From Bacteroidota bacterium (GTDB lineage: Bacteria; Bacteroidota; Bacteroidia; Flavobacteriales_F; PHOS-HE28): a stretch of DNA of 10,738 bases. Positions 1 to 7,041 of this stretch are shown here, in pieces. The stretch lies in NCBI GenBank assembly GCA_023430325.1, contig JAEZAU010000168.1, positions 1 to 10,738 of the forward strand. Direction: 5' to 3'. The notes below the pieces were generated by a model. It was not told the origin of the DNA. It ran no database searches and saw only the letters and a list, made by a program, of their open reading frames with translations. A program made the position numbers and the translations under genes. Positions within the stretch are counted from its first letter, which is position 1. Every line of letters begins with the position of its first letter.

Positions 1-356
1 GTGGCACACGCATCGATCATCACTTCTGCGGTGTTGCCATACTCGGCGAGTACCACATCGATCCTGTGTTCCTTCAACAACTTCGCGATCCGCCGTGCGA
101 TAAGGCCTTGTCCATTCCGCTTCAGGAAGGTACCCATGGCAAGATCCAGTCCTCTGGCGATTCCTTCCTTCACCAGAACAGATCCGTCTGATGAACGTGT
201 CGGCACTTCACCATCGGAAAGCACCAACTCCACGGTGGACAGATGATCGATATGCGCTTGAATGAACGTTTCCGCAGTAGCGGCCGGTGAGGCAACGGCG
301 ATCCTCAACGAGGTGGATGGCTTGTCATCGAGCAGGATATCGCTGGATACTGCCAT
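1..356 (-). CDS. GT4-type glycosyltransferase, N-terminal part (partial, cut by left edge)
   Basis: Translating the minus strand from the ATG at 356-354 gives 118 residues without a stop up to the left edge. The segment RIAVASPAATAETFIQAHI (18-36) matches the first strand and donor-domain loop of GT4 (retaining, GT-B) enzymes, where relatives read 'S(E)TFIxxHI'. RRIAKLLKEHRIDVVLAEYG (88-107) matches the common 'LxxxxxDVVLAEYGxTAxxxxxxC' segment before the second half of the N-terminal Rossmann domain. The donor-binding C-terminal domain with its EX7E motif lies outside. GT4 enzymes act in the cytosol on lipid-linked acceptors using nucleotide sugars; specificity cannot be told. The start is set by the TGATG overlap with the methyltransferase stop, showing it continues the same operon to the left. 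About 17 extra residues precede the first strand. Confidence 0.82.
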   Translation of the reverse strand, partial: MAVSSDILLDDKPSTSLRIAVASPAATAETFIQAHIDHLSTVELVLSDGEVPTRSSDGSVLVKEGIARGLDLAMGTFLKRNGQGLIARRIAKLLKEHRIDVVLAEYGNTAEVMIDACA

Positions 357-1090
357 CACCGTTTATGCGCGGTTGCTGAAAGCGCCGTGATCATGGTGTC
401 CGTTTTCAGATCGGGTAGCCTGTCATTCTTTATCAGATAGCGTACGATGGGAAAAGCGACCCTGCGCAGGATCCTCCGCTTGATGTTTCCCATTGGAGCA
501 CGTTGTACATATAGACCGATCATTTGTGCAAGGCTGGCGTTCCAACCTCCCAACGGTCTCACCTCCACATCCACAAATCCGGCATTCTCCAACAGACGCT
601 TTAACGAATATGGAGTGTACCTGTATTCATCATATGGCACATTATGCAGCGGCCACAGGAACGGCACTGTCATAAAGAAAGTACCGTTGCCACGAAGAAC
701 ACGATGTACCTCGGCTAATACGCAGGCCGGATCAGGGCAATGTTCCAGGACTTCAGTCGCCATCGCTGAATCCACCGATGCGTCCGCAAGGGGGATCTTG
801 ATACCGTCCCAGAAAATGTCGGGACACGTACCCGCAGAAGCCCCCGTTATTTCTGGATCAAGATCAATGCCTATGTATTCCGTGATCCCACCACCATTCA
901 CCATCAAGATATGGTGGTAAGGTTTTTCACCACAGCCCACATCAAGAAATCTACCCTGGAATAATGACATCGCATTGCGCAAGGCGTTCTCAATGCAATG
1001 CTTGGGCAGATAGATGTCCTGCGTATCCAGAGTCAACGGTACGCCAATGAACCGCGTTCGATGAGCTGTCATCTCATTATGCCGGCGCAT
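356..1090 (-). CDS. Class I SAM-dependent methyltransferase (O-antigen cluster type)
   Basis: A 244-residue methyltransferase. The SAM site is RFLDVGCGEKPYHH (47-60), with IGIDLDP (73-79) giving the ribose acid D76. The segment MATEVLEHCPDP (110-121) and the subgroup signature PFLWPLHNVPYDEYRYTPYS follow. That signature (usually PFLWPLHExPxDxYRYTP) marks a set I know from polysaccharide loci, where methylation of a chain residue is presumed; here Asn replaces the common Glu after the His. The basic C-terminal segment NIKRRILRRVAF may contact membrane or partner. Two starts are possible: ATG at 1090 overlaps the upstream gene by 14 nt, and ATG at 1072 (residue 7) would leave a 4-nt gap; neither has a Shine-Dalgarno. 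The TGA stop shares one base with the next ATG (TGATG). Confidence 0.88.
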   Translation of the reverse strand: MRRHNEMTAHRTRFIGVPLTLDTQDIYLPKHCIENALRNAMSLFQGRFLDVGCGEKPYHHILMVNGGGITEYIGIDLDPEITGASAGTCPDIFWDGIKIPLADASVDSAMATEVLEHCPDPACVLAEVHRVLRGNGTFFMTVPFLWPLHNVPYDEYRYTPYSLKRLLENAGFVDVEVRPLGGWNASLAQMIGLYVQRAPMGNIKRRILRRVAFPIVRYLIKNDRLPDLKTDTMITALSATAHKR

Positions 1091-2096
1091 TTCGCTGCAC
1101 CAGGCCCCTTAATGATCGCGAGAAGAACACGCTGACCAAATATTTGATCTTCGGCATCAACTCCTTCCGATCCTTTTGCATGTGACCCAATGCAGCACTT
1201 ACTCCGTGGTCCGCAAGATGATGAAAAAGTTTGTCCCATTGATGCATGATACGCGCATGGAAAATTTCGGGATTGGTGAAGGCTCGTGACCGGTTCCATT
1301 CTTCCAGTTCGCCCATCCACTCACGCAATCGTCCGATATCAGCCCATAAAGGAGTTTCCTTGAAAGCACGCAACAGAAGAAGATGCATATTTACGGCCTG
1401 TTGATCGGCCCGCAGACCAAGGATCGTAAGCAATCGTGCCACCATCGGTTCGAACTTCTGCACCTTGCTCATGCCTGCGGTACTGTTGGTACTACCTCGG
1501 CGACACCGGATTAGCGGTACGGGCAGGTTCCCGTATTTCCCGAACGGTGCCAGCGAGGCCCAGAACAGCCAGTCCTCGCCCACCCGCGGCCATTCATCCA
1601 GGTAACGAATACCGCTTTGCATGAGCATGCTCCTCCTGAAGATCGCTGTACCCTGGCACACCGGCTGGCCGAACAAGATCTCGGCGCGGCATTCAGCATC
1701 GTTCAGGGGGAACCACCAACCGTGTTCACTATTGCCGAACAGAATGACCTGGCCACCACTTGCGATCAACTCAGGATGCTGGTCCATATGAGCCACCTGC
1801 ATTTCGATCCGATGGGGCATCATGATGTCATCCGCATCCAGACGCACGATATACTCTCCCCGGGCAGCGTCAATGGCACGTTGCATGGCACCTGCGGGCC
1901 CGACATTCCTGGGCAGTTCGATCAGCCGCAATCGGTGGTCCTGCTGCTCTTTCAGGATCTCCAGGCTTCCGTCCGTACTTGCATCATCAACAGCGATCAA
2001 TTCGAGATCAGTGTACTCCTGGGTGAGAACGCTCGTTAAACATTCCCTCAGGAATGGCGCCTTATTGAACACAGGAATAACGACGCTGACCCTCAT
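1077..2096 (-). CDS. GT2 glycosyltransferase, third of three tandem related copies
   Basis: A 339-residue GT2 enzyme, more diverged than the two copies before it. It has VSVVIPVFNKAPFLRECLTS (3-22), LIAVDDASTDGS (33-44) and VRLDADDIMMPHRIEMQ (84-100). It keeps the canonical GEDWLFW (173-179), unlike the GMD of its siblings. Shared features are ECRAEILFGQPV (135-146), matching the ECRGRMLFDGPL-type segment of the others, and the C-terminal module IMHQWDKLFHHLADHGVSAA, corresponding to the ERW...F region. Its middle section is rearranged: the GEQNM motif is missing, with CRRGSTNSTAGMSK in its place. It therefore likely uses a different acceptor or donor. The start follows the previous stop by 3 nt without a Shine-Dalgarno (CATAACGAATG). 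Its end overlaps the longest reading of the next gene by 14 nt. Confidence 0.9.
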   Translation of the reverse strand: MRVSVVIPVFNKAPFLRECLTSVLTQEYTDLELIAVDDASTDGSLEILKEQQDHRLRLIELPRNVGPAGAMQRAIDAARGEYIVRLDADDIMMPHRIEMQVAHMDQHPELIASGGQVILFGNSEHGWWFPLNDAECRAEILFGQPVCQGTAIFRRSMLMQSGIRYLDEWPRVGEDWLFWASLAPFGKYGNLPVPLIRCRRGSTNSTAGMSKVQKFEPMVARLLTILGLRADQQAVNMHLLLLRAFKETPLWADIGRLREWMGELEEWNRSRAFTNPEIFHARIMHQWDKLFHHLADHGVSAALGHMQKDRKELMPKIKYLVSVFFSRSLRGLVQRNAPA

Positions 2097-2099
2097 TCG

Positions 2100-3113
2100 T
2101 TATGCTGCACTATTAAGGAGGCGGGTCAACAGGTAGTAGATACGTGCCGGTCTAAGATCTCTTGAATAGATCAAATGAAGTACACCGGCGGAGGGCGATC
2201 GATCGGCGATGCGATGGAATGCCCGATCCCAGCGTTCTTCGACCACTTTCTCGAAACCATGTTCAGGAAAGATCGGAGCGGTCCCTTTAAGACCAAGAAG
2301 CTTTTTCTTCCAACGGAATAATGCAGGTACCCCGATGCTCTGGATATTCCCTCCGCCAAGACCGTGTATGAACATCTGTAGATCCAATTCCTCCTCGCTC
2401 ACGCCCTTCCCATATCGCCTGAAAACCTCCCGATAGATCGCTTTGCGGTCCTCATACGCATCGCGACCGTGCCGCATGTTCTGTTCACCCCGGCGGTACA
2501 GGGTAAGCACTTCAGGAAGGTTTACGAAACGCATACCAGATAGAGTGGCGATCTTCAACAGGAACAGATAATCCATGCCGGGCCGACGCCATTCCGGATC
2601 GGGAAAAAGTCCTGCTTCCAGGAGAGATGCTGTGCGGAAGATCGCAGTAGGATAAAGCACCGGATCACCGAACAACGCCATGGCGCGGCAGGTCTTATCG
2701 TCCTCGGGCCATTTCCCCACTGGTGAACCATCATCCATGAATTCGGCCTGGCTGCCGCATGCGATCACATCGGTCTCCCGATCCATCAATTCCACCTGCC
2801 TCTGTAACCGTTCCGGAAGCATCACATCATCGGCATCAAGTATGGCCAAATACTGCCCCCTTGCAGCCCTGATGCCTCGCGTTGCGGCCGCGGCCCGTCC
2901 TGTATTGACAGGATGGGTCAACACCCTGATCCTCGGATCGGCGGATCTCAGAACACGCTCAAGGCCATCATCCGTGCTCCTATCATCCACGACCAGCAGC
3001 TCGAAGTCCTTGAATGTACTTTGCAGCACACTGCGTATGGCCTCTTCCACATATGGCCCCTTGTTGTAAAGGGTCATCAGCACGGTGACCTTCACTGGTG
3101 AAGCGGCTGGCAT
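2100..3113 (-). CDS. GT2 glycosyltransferase, second of three tandem related copies
   Basis: This 337-residue GT2 enzyme is the closest relative of the preceding gene. Shared landmarks are VTVLMTLYNKGPYVEEAIRS (9-28), LLVVDDRSTDDG (39-50), AILDADDVMLPERLQRQ (90-106), WRRPGMDYLF (175-184) and YRRGEQNMRHGRD; the first copy reads YRIGEQNMKEGRD at the last site. Like that copy it has Met where Glu is usual before the catalytic-base Asp. The C-terminal module is VEERWDRAFHRIADRSPSAG followed by a segment ending ARIYYLLTRLL. I chose the ATG at 3113 because the longer frame (to 3125) starts with TTG and because this start aligns with the short N-termini of its siblings. The gap from the previous stop is then 28 nt. 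Only 3 nt separate it from the third copy. Donor and acceptor are unknown. Confidence 0.9.
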   Translation of the reverse strand: MPAASPVKVTVLMTLYNKGPYVEEAIRSVLQSTFKDFELLVVDDRSTDDGLERVLRSADPRIRVLTHPVNTGRAAAATRGIRAARGQYLAILDADDVMLPERLQRQVELMDRETDVIACGSQAEFMDDGSPVGKWPEDDKTCRAMALFGDPVLYPTAIFRTASLLEAGLFPDPEWRRPGMDYLFLLKIATLSGMRFVNLPEVLTLYRRGEQNMRHGRDAYEDRKAIYREVFRRYGKGVSEEELDLQMFIHGLGGGNIQSIGVPALFRWKKKLLGLKGTAPIFPEHGFEKVVEERWDRAFHRIADRSPSAGVLHLIYSRDLRPARIYYLLTRLLNSAA

Positions 3114-3122
3114 GATCGCCAG

Positions 3123-3130
3123 CAAAGGTA
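3123..3130 (-). promoter_or_regulatory. Possible Bacteroidota-type -7 promoter element before the second tandem GT2
   Basis: The minus strand reads TACCTTTG, matching TAnnTTTG. It sits just ahead of the preferred ATG at 3113, in the short gap after the previous stop. A start point about 7 nt downstream would leave almost no leader. No convincing -33 TTTG is visible. Its placement in a gap is the main argument; a chance match of this short motif is quite possible. Confidence 0.2.
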
Positions 3131-3141
3131 ACTGCCTTGTA

Positions 3142-4182
3142 TCAGGGGGAAGCGGCTTCTTTTTTCGGGGCCTTCATCCTGCCAAGGAAATGATGGACGG
3201 TGCGACCGATCAACATGCGCACACGGTCCATGGGACGTTCCGCGGATAGCAGGAAGTAGGTCCAGCCGGCCAGTGGAGCGTGGACCAGCAGGGTGAAATA
3301 GAGCAGGGCCCAGCGTCGCTCCAATTCCGCCTTGAACAATTCTCTGTGCAACGGATGACCCGGGCCGACCACATCGGCCGATCTTTTGATCGTTCTGCGC
3401 ACAAGTCTCACGTCCGACGCCGATAATTCCGAAGGGAACCGTCCTTCCAGTATCACCAAGGCTCGTGCGGCATCCCGATCCTGAGGCAGACCCAGGATCC
3501 GCAACGTCTCATACATCATCTTCATTCTATCTGCCAGAAGATCGCGCCCCTCTTTCATGTTCTGCTCGCCGATCCTGTATTCTGTGAGCGGCAGAGCCAG
3601 GTTGGCGACTTTCGTGTGCACGGCCAGGCGCTGAACGAAAAGCTGGTCCATGCCGGGGGTGCGCCACTGCGGGTCGGGCCGAAGACGATGCTTATTAAGA
3701 ACTGAGAGCCGATACATGCCCGTTCCGTACAACAACGGCCCATCGAAAAGCATTCGTCCACGGCATTCTTCATCGGTCAACGGCCAGCGGCCGATCTTCT
3801 CCTCTCTTCCGAAGTAACGTGCATAGCTTCCACATGCACCCAATGCCGGATCGGCTCGCATGGCAGCGACTTGAAGTTCGAGCCGTTCGGGATGCATCAG
3901 GTCATCGGCATCGAGCACGGCCACGAATTCTCCCCGCGCCATGTCGAAGCCATACTTTGCTGCTGCCGGCCGGCCCAGATTCTCGTCCGACCGCTCGATC
4001 CTTATACGTGGATCGCCGATATTGCGGATCTTCTTCAATCCATCATCGGTGCTTCCATCATCGATGATGAGCAATTCCAGATCCGCAAAGGTCTGCGCCA
4101 GAACACTCCTTACTGCTTCCTCTACGAATGACCCTTTATTGTAGTAGGTCATGAGCACACTGACAGTGGGTGCGGCCATCAT
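3142..4182 (-). CDS. GT2 glycosyltransferase, first of three tandem related copies
   Basis: A 346-residue GT2 enzyme. It shows VSVLMTYYNKGSFVEEAVRS (7-26), LLIIDDGSTDDG (37-48), and the metal-binding VLDADDLMHPERLELQ (89-104). The motif RTPGMDQLF (174-182) stands where most relatives have GED. Two Met codons open the frame (ATGATG): the first overlaps the upstream TGA by four bases, the second by one, so either may be used. Residues from about 285 to the end, with ERWALLYFTLL and AGWTYFLLSAERPMDRVRMLIG, match equivalent stretches in the next two genes and seem to form a shared C-terminal helical module. Between them lies a less conserved region (about 225-280) that could set the acceptor. The three copies probably arose by duplication and add successive residues. 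No signal peptide or definite transmembrane helix is visible. Confidence 0.9.
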   Translation of the reverse strand: MMAAPTVSVLMTYYNKGSFVEEAVRSVLAQTFADLELLIIDDGSTDDGLKKIRNIGDPRIRIERSDENLGRPAAAKYGFDMARGEFVAVLDADDLMHPERLELQVAAMRADPALGACGSYARYFGREEKIGRWPLTDEECRGRMLFDGPLLYGTGMYRLSVLNKHRLRPDPQWRTPGMDQLFVQRLAVHTKVANLALPLTEYRIGEQNMKEGRDLLADRMKMMYETLRILGLPQDRDAARALVILEGRFPSELSASDVRLVRRTIKRSADVVGPGHPLHRELFKAELERRWALLYFTLLVHAPLAGWTYFLLSAERPMDRVRMLIGRTVHHFLGRMKAPKKEAASP

Positions 4183-5144
4183 CGTGCGGTTTCCATCGCT
4201 GCCTTCGGTGCGGAAGAGGGGATCTTCAAGAACGTGGTGCCCTGCTTTCTTGTAAGGTCGCGGTCATGCCGGATACTCTCCGCATCCCGATCCTTCAATG
4301 CATTTCTCAAGCGCATCGTGCGGCGGTACGCTGGCAGGTCCATGACCAACAACTGCCCGATCGCCTGCCGTAGCATGTAATTGCGTTGTGCCTTCAGATC
4401 ATGGTCTGCCGCCGGATCAGAGGCCAACAGGACATGGCGCCGAACTTGTTCCATGAAAGGATCGATCGGCCTTGCCGCCCGGTCGTGCTGGATGAAGCTA
4501 CCGGGAACCACACCGACCGCCAGGGCATGGTAATGCAGCCGATCCACATAATTATCGTCCTCCCAATAATGGAAGAACGTGGGACTGAATCCGCCGACCC
4601 GCTCCAGACAACGGCGCGTCATCAACCATGCTGCAGCGTTCACGAATTGTGCTTCGTAGATCAGGCGGCGCGTTCCGGTGATGTGATCGGAATAGAGACC
4701 CGGACACCTCTCCGGCACTATGTAATTGGAGAACGCCATGTCGAGAGCATCACCGTTACCGTTCAGGTGAATAGGGCTCAGGATACCGAAACGAGATCCA
4801 CTCGCCGCCGCGTGCAACAGAAGCTCGATGGTATCCGGCCTGATCCATGCGTCCTGGTTCAACAGGAATATGTGTTCTGCACCGGCCTGCAGAGCCATGG
4901 CCATGCCAATGTTGTTCGCCGCACCGAAGCCAAGATTCCTTCCTGTAGCCACCAATTCCACGGAAGGATATCGATCGCGAAGAAGATCGGGAGTACCATC
5001 TGTCGACCCATTGTCCACGGCAATGACCCGAACAGGCAGCGTACTATTCAACAAACTACCGAAACAGCGATCGAGCCAGGCTTTGCCGTTAAATGTAACA
5101 ACAATGGCGGTGACCTTTGAATGTTCGGCTTGAGGAGGGGCCAT
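4179..5144 (-). CDS. GT2 glycosyltransferase, WbbL/rhamnosyltransferase-like
   Basis: A 321-residue GT2 enzyme of the WbbL-like subtype. Landmarks are VTAIVVTFNGKAWL (11-24), VIAVDNGSTDGT (40-51), NLGFGAANNIGMA (70-82), and FLLNQDAWI (93-101), where NQD replaces the usual DxD. FFHYWEDDNYVDRL (190-203) carries the acidic catalytic-base motif, and IQHDR follows. The combination LLNQDxW, NAAxWL and FFHYxEDDNY is one I associate with Bacteroidota members. Characterised relatives often transfer L-rhamnose from dTDP-rhamnose, but the donor cannot be assigned here. The last 70 residues lack membrane segments. The start ATG has no Shine-Dalgarno (CAGTTGGTATG). Its TGA stop overlaps the next gene's double ATG (ATGATG), so the two are probably translationally coupled. 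Confidence 0.9.
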   Translation of the reverse strand: MAPPQAEHSKVTAIVVTFNGKAWLDRCFGSLLNSTLPVRVIAVDNGSTDGTPDLLRDRYPSVELVATGRNLGFGAANNIGMAMALQAGAEHIFLLNQDAWIRPDTIELLLHAAASGSRFGILSPIHLNGNGDALDMAFSNYIVPERCPGLYSDHITGTRRLIYEAQFVNAAAWLMTRRCLERVGGFSPTFFHYWEDDNYVDRLHYHALAVGVVPGSFIQHDRAARPIDPFMEQVRRHVLLASDPAADHDLKAQRNYMLRQAIGQLLVMDLPAYRRTMRLRNALKDRDAESIRHDRDLTRKQGTTFLKIPSSAPKAAMETAR

Positions 5145-5213
5145 ACCAACTGCAACAGGGACGCGGCAAAAGTAGTTGGATCCCCGGGGATGGCAGGAAG
5201 AAATGCTGTGCTC
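5145..5213 (-). other. 69-nt intergenic spacer, widest gap in the window
   Basis: This gap separates the EGDDxW GT2 stop from the WbbL-like GT2 start. It contains a 12-base perfect palindrome, ATCCCCGGGGAT (5180-5191), and a TAnnTTTG match (5167-5174). No open frame, stem with a T-tract, or riboswitch-like fold is apparent. The palindrome could be an operator or incidental. Every other gap is 32 nt or less. Confidence 0.5.
5167..5174 (-). promoter_or_regulatory. Possible Bacteroidota-type -7 promoter element in the widest gap
   Basis: On the minus strand this reads TACTTTTG, a match to the Bacteroidota -7 consensus TAnnTTTG. It sits in the 69-nt gap between two GT2 genes, ahead of the ATG at 5144; a start point about 7 nt downstream would give a leader of roughly 16 nt. 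I do not see a good -33 TTTG at the usual 19-21 nt upstream, so support is partial. The site may be an internal promoter for the left half of the operon or chance. Confidence 0.25.
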
Positions 5214-6209
5214 TCAACGCCGGAAGATCCGCGAGAAGGTGCTTTCCAACGCAGGAAAATAAGCCTTCATGAAATTGCGGGCGGTGGTGGTGATGTTCCA
5301 GCCGAACCGCTTGCGTTGCCGTGCGATGTGCGGCCATGCGATGCGTGCAAGCTCCCGATCACCAGCAGCAATGGCCGCCGACCAGGCCGCGAGAAGCACC
5401 GAATTCCTACGATCTTCGATGATGGCACGATGACGGCCGTGCGTCATTTTATCCAGGATCGGCAGAGTGGTGAGATAGACCTTCTTCTTATGTGCTTCGC
5501 TCGTGAGGGAGTGGATGCCACCGGGGTGCATAACGCGTACGCCGGTGATCTGGGGTTGATAGATGAAGTGACCGTGTTCCGTGAGGTACGTGAAGAGGAT
5601 GGTGTCGCCGACGGGGGAGATCTTCAGGTATTCTTCCACGCCTTTTAGAGCGGATCGCCGGAATACCAAGGTGCATGTAGGTATCCCCTGTCCTCTTATG
5701 ATATCCTCTTGACGGCACCGACCCTCGGGCGCTCTTGCATAACCCGCCATATAACGTGTCCGCACGGAATCCTTTTCATTGAAGGCATCAGTGAAACACC
5801 CGACTGCAGCAGCATCCGATCGCAAAGAATCGACCTGCCTCTGGAGTTTGCCCTGATCGATCCAATGATCATCTCCTTCACAGAAAGCGACGAACTCACC
5901 TTTCGCCTCCCTCAATAATTGCAGAAGATTTGCTCGACCGGTAGGTCTACCAAGAATGTACATGACATCCTTACGGGACCGCTTGATCAATTTAATTGTA
6001 GACGGCCATTCCGCTGCAAGTCCTTCACATATGTGCAATGTTCCATCAGTACTTCCGTCCTCGCCTATGATCACCTCAAATCCAAAATCTGTCCGCTGCG
6101 CAAGAATGCTCCTGATACAGGTGTCGATAAATTGGGCATGTTGATAGGTAGGAACGAGAATACTGACCAATGGCAGAGCACGTGGCTCCTGATAAGGCAG
6201 TTCATTCAC
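5214..6209 (-). CDS. GT2 glycosyltransferase, EGDDxW subtype
   Basis: A 331-residue family 2 glycosyltransferase with a GT-A fold. The N-terminal nucleotide-sugar site is VSILVPTYQHAQFI (15-28) followed by IIGEDGSTDGT (47-57). The metal-binding DxD equivalent lies in FCEGDDHWID (109-118). The segment VGDTILFTYLTEHGHF further on carries the usual catalytic-base Asp region, followed by MHPGGIHS, a signature of this subtype (typically HxGGxxS). No transmembrane helices are evident, so it should act on the cytoplasmic face on a lipid-linked acceptor. Donor and linkage cannot be told. The C-terminal 70 residues are Arg-rich and basic, possibly for membrane contact. It stands 69 nt before the next gene, the widest gap in the window. 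It differs clearly in type from the three GT2 genes further along. Confidence 0.88.
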   Translation of the reverse strand: MNELPYQEPRALPLVSILVPTYQHAQFIDTCIRSILAQRTDFGFEVIIGEDGSTDGTLHICEGLAAEWPSTIKLIKRSRKDVMYILGRPTGRANLLQLLREAKGEFVAFCEGDDHWIDQGKLQRQVDSLRSDAAAVGCFTDAFNEKDSVRTRYMAGYARAPEGRCRQEDIIRGQGIPTCTLVFRRSALKGVEEYLKISPVGDTILFTYLTEHGHFIYQPQITGVRVMHPGGIHSLTSEAHKKKVYLTTLPILDKMTHGRHRAIIEDRRNSVLLAAWSAAIAAGDRELARIAWPHIARQRKRFGWNITTTARNFMKAYFPALESTFSRIFRR

Positions 6210-6241
6210 GTGTTCCAGTTGCTGAGCGATGATCGGCTTAA

Positions 6242-7012
6242 CTACTTACGGCGTAGCACAAGGAAAATGGAATCGCAATGGCTGATATTCTCAGGTTCCA
6301 ATGCCAGAGCTTGGAGCCCAAGGATATGCTCTTTGGTGAGGAACCCATCCTTAAGCGCTCGATTCAATTGGAAATCAGCAAGGATCTTGAAGATCACTCC
6401 TGCGCGCTCCATCACTTCAAAGCCGGCACCTGTAACCTCATCGACGAGAGAAGCGAGCGTATAGGTCCGTCTATGGCCATGACGGAGATCGTTCTCCGTG
6501 AGGCCTTCAAGGGAGTTCAGCAAACCCATCTTAAGAGCCAATCTGCGGGACAATGCATTGGAATTCGGAACGGTAATGAATAAAGTGCTCTTCTCGTGCA
6601 TCAAAGATCTGATGTTCTTCAGGACCGGGACGGTATCATGCACATGTTCGAGCACATAGTTACAGGCTACATGATCGAAAGTACGCCCCGCATTCGTCCT
6701 ATCAAGATCCTCGAACAATGCCAATTGAAAGGTAATGTTACTTGGATGATCCTGACCCTTCAGCCGCTCAATGAACACGGATGATCCATCGACCACTTGC
6801 AAGGCTCTGAGATGGGATGCGAGCAACTCCGTTTCATACCCGTTCGCACAACCCAATTGCAGACCGGTAGCGTCCTTCGAACGCATGCGGGCGAGCATCA
6901 TGTTCACGATGATCTCTTTTTTTATCTCGCTGTAGGGATGTGTATCCGTGTAATCCTTGACCAGATCGTTCAGAAACTTCCTTTCCTTTTCGGGATCAAA
7001 GACTTTGCTCAT
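6242..7012 (-). CDS. Class I SAM-dependent methyltransferase (Methyltransf_11/23-like)
   Basis: A 256-residue protein of about the usual length for this group. Motif I reads GLQLGCANGYE (residues 50-60), with Gln where an Asp/Glu is common and GCANG for the glycine loop. The ribose-binding acid is D75 (VVDGS), and NYVLEHV (118-124) is the familiar 'xxVLEH' segment. FITVPNSNALSRRLALKMG and a following GHRRTY match a subgroup I know from glycan and secondary-metabolite clusters, where VPN...RR...GHRRxY is conserved. The acceptor is unknown; sugar O- or N-methylation fits the context. The only Shine-Dalgarno-like stretch, AAGGA, abuts the ATG directly, which is too close for normal use. A 32-nt gap leads to the next GT2 gene. 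It is not closely similar to the two other methyltransferases here, so it was probably recruited separately. Confidence 0.82.
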   Translation of the reverse strand: MSKVFDPEKERKFLNDLVKDYTDTHPYSEIKKEIIVNMMLARMRSKDATGLQLGCANGYETELLASHLRALQVVDGSSVFIERLKGQDHPSNITFQLALFEDLDRTNAGRTFDHVACNYVLEHVHDTVPVLKNIRSLMHEKSTLFITVPNSNALSRRLALKMGLLNSLEGLTENDLRHGHRRTYTLASLVDEVTGAGFEVMERAGVIFKILADFQLNRALKDGFLTKEHILGLQALALEPENISHCDSIFLVLRRK

Positions 7013-7041
7013 TCCTTCAAAATTTTAGTTCACGACCTTGA

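Noticed and set aside
1..246. Plus-strand open frame at the left edge
   Set aside because: The minus strand here encodes the N-terminus of a GT4 enzyme with recognisable motifs and a coupled start, so the plus frame is a shadow.
2113..2126. AAGGAGG-containing stretch on the plus strand resembling a strong Shine-Dalgarno
   Set aside because: It is the reverse complement of the C-terminal codons of the second tandem GT2 (LLNSAA), and no plausible plus-strand gene follows.
3142..4182. Recombination or gene conversion between the tandem GT2 copies
   Set aside because: Similarity is clear in protein but patchy in DNA; I saw no long identical nucleotide block that would show recent exchange.
4386..5120. 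A 244-codon open frame on the plus strand
   Set aside because: It lies wholly antisense to a GT2 gene with clear motifs; its product has no recognisable domain and looks like a shadow frame of GC-biased codons.
5919..6464. A 181-codon plus-strand open frame spanning a gene junction
   Set aside because: It runs antisense to the end of a methyltransferase and the start of a GT2, both strongly supported; no family resemblance of its own.
7013..7041. AAAATTTT-bearing spacer between two methyltransferases as a possible terminator or promoter
   Set aside because: The inverted A/T stretch is too short and lacks a GC stem, and it does not fit TAnnTTTG.
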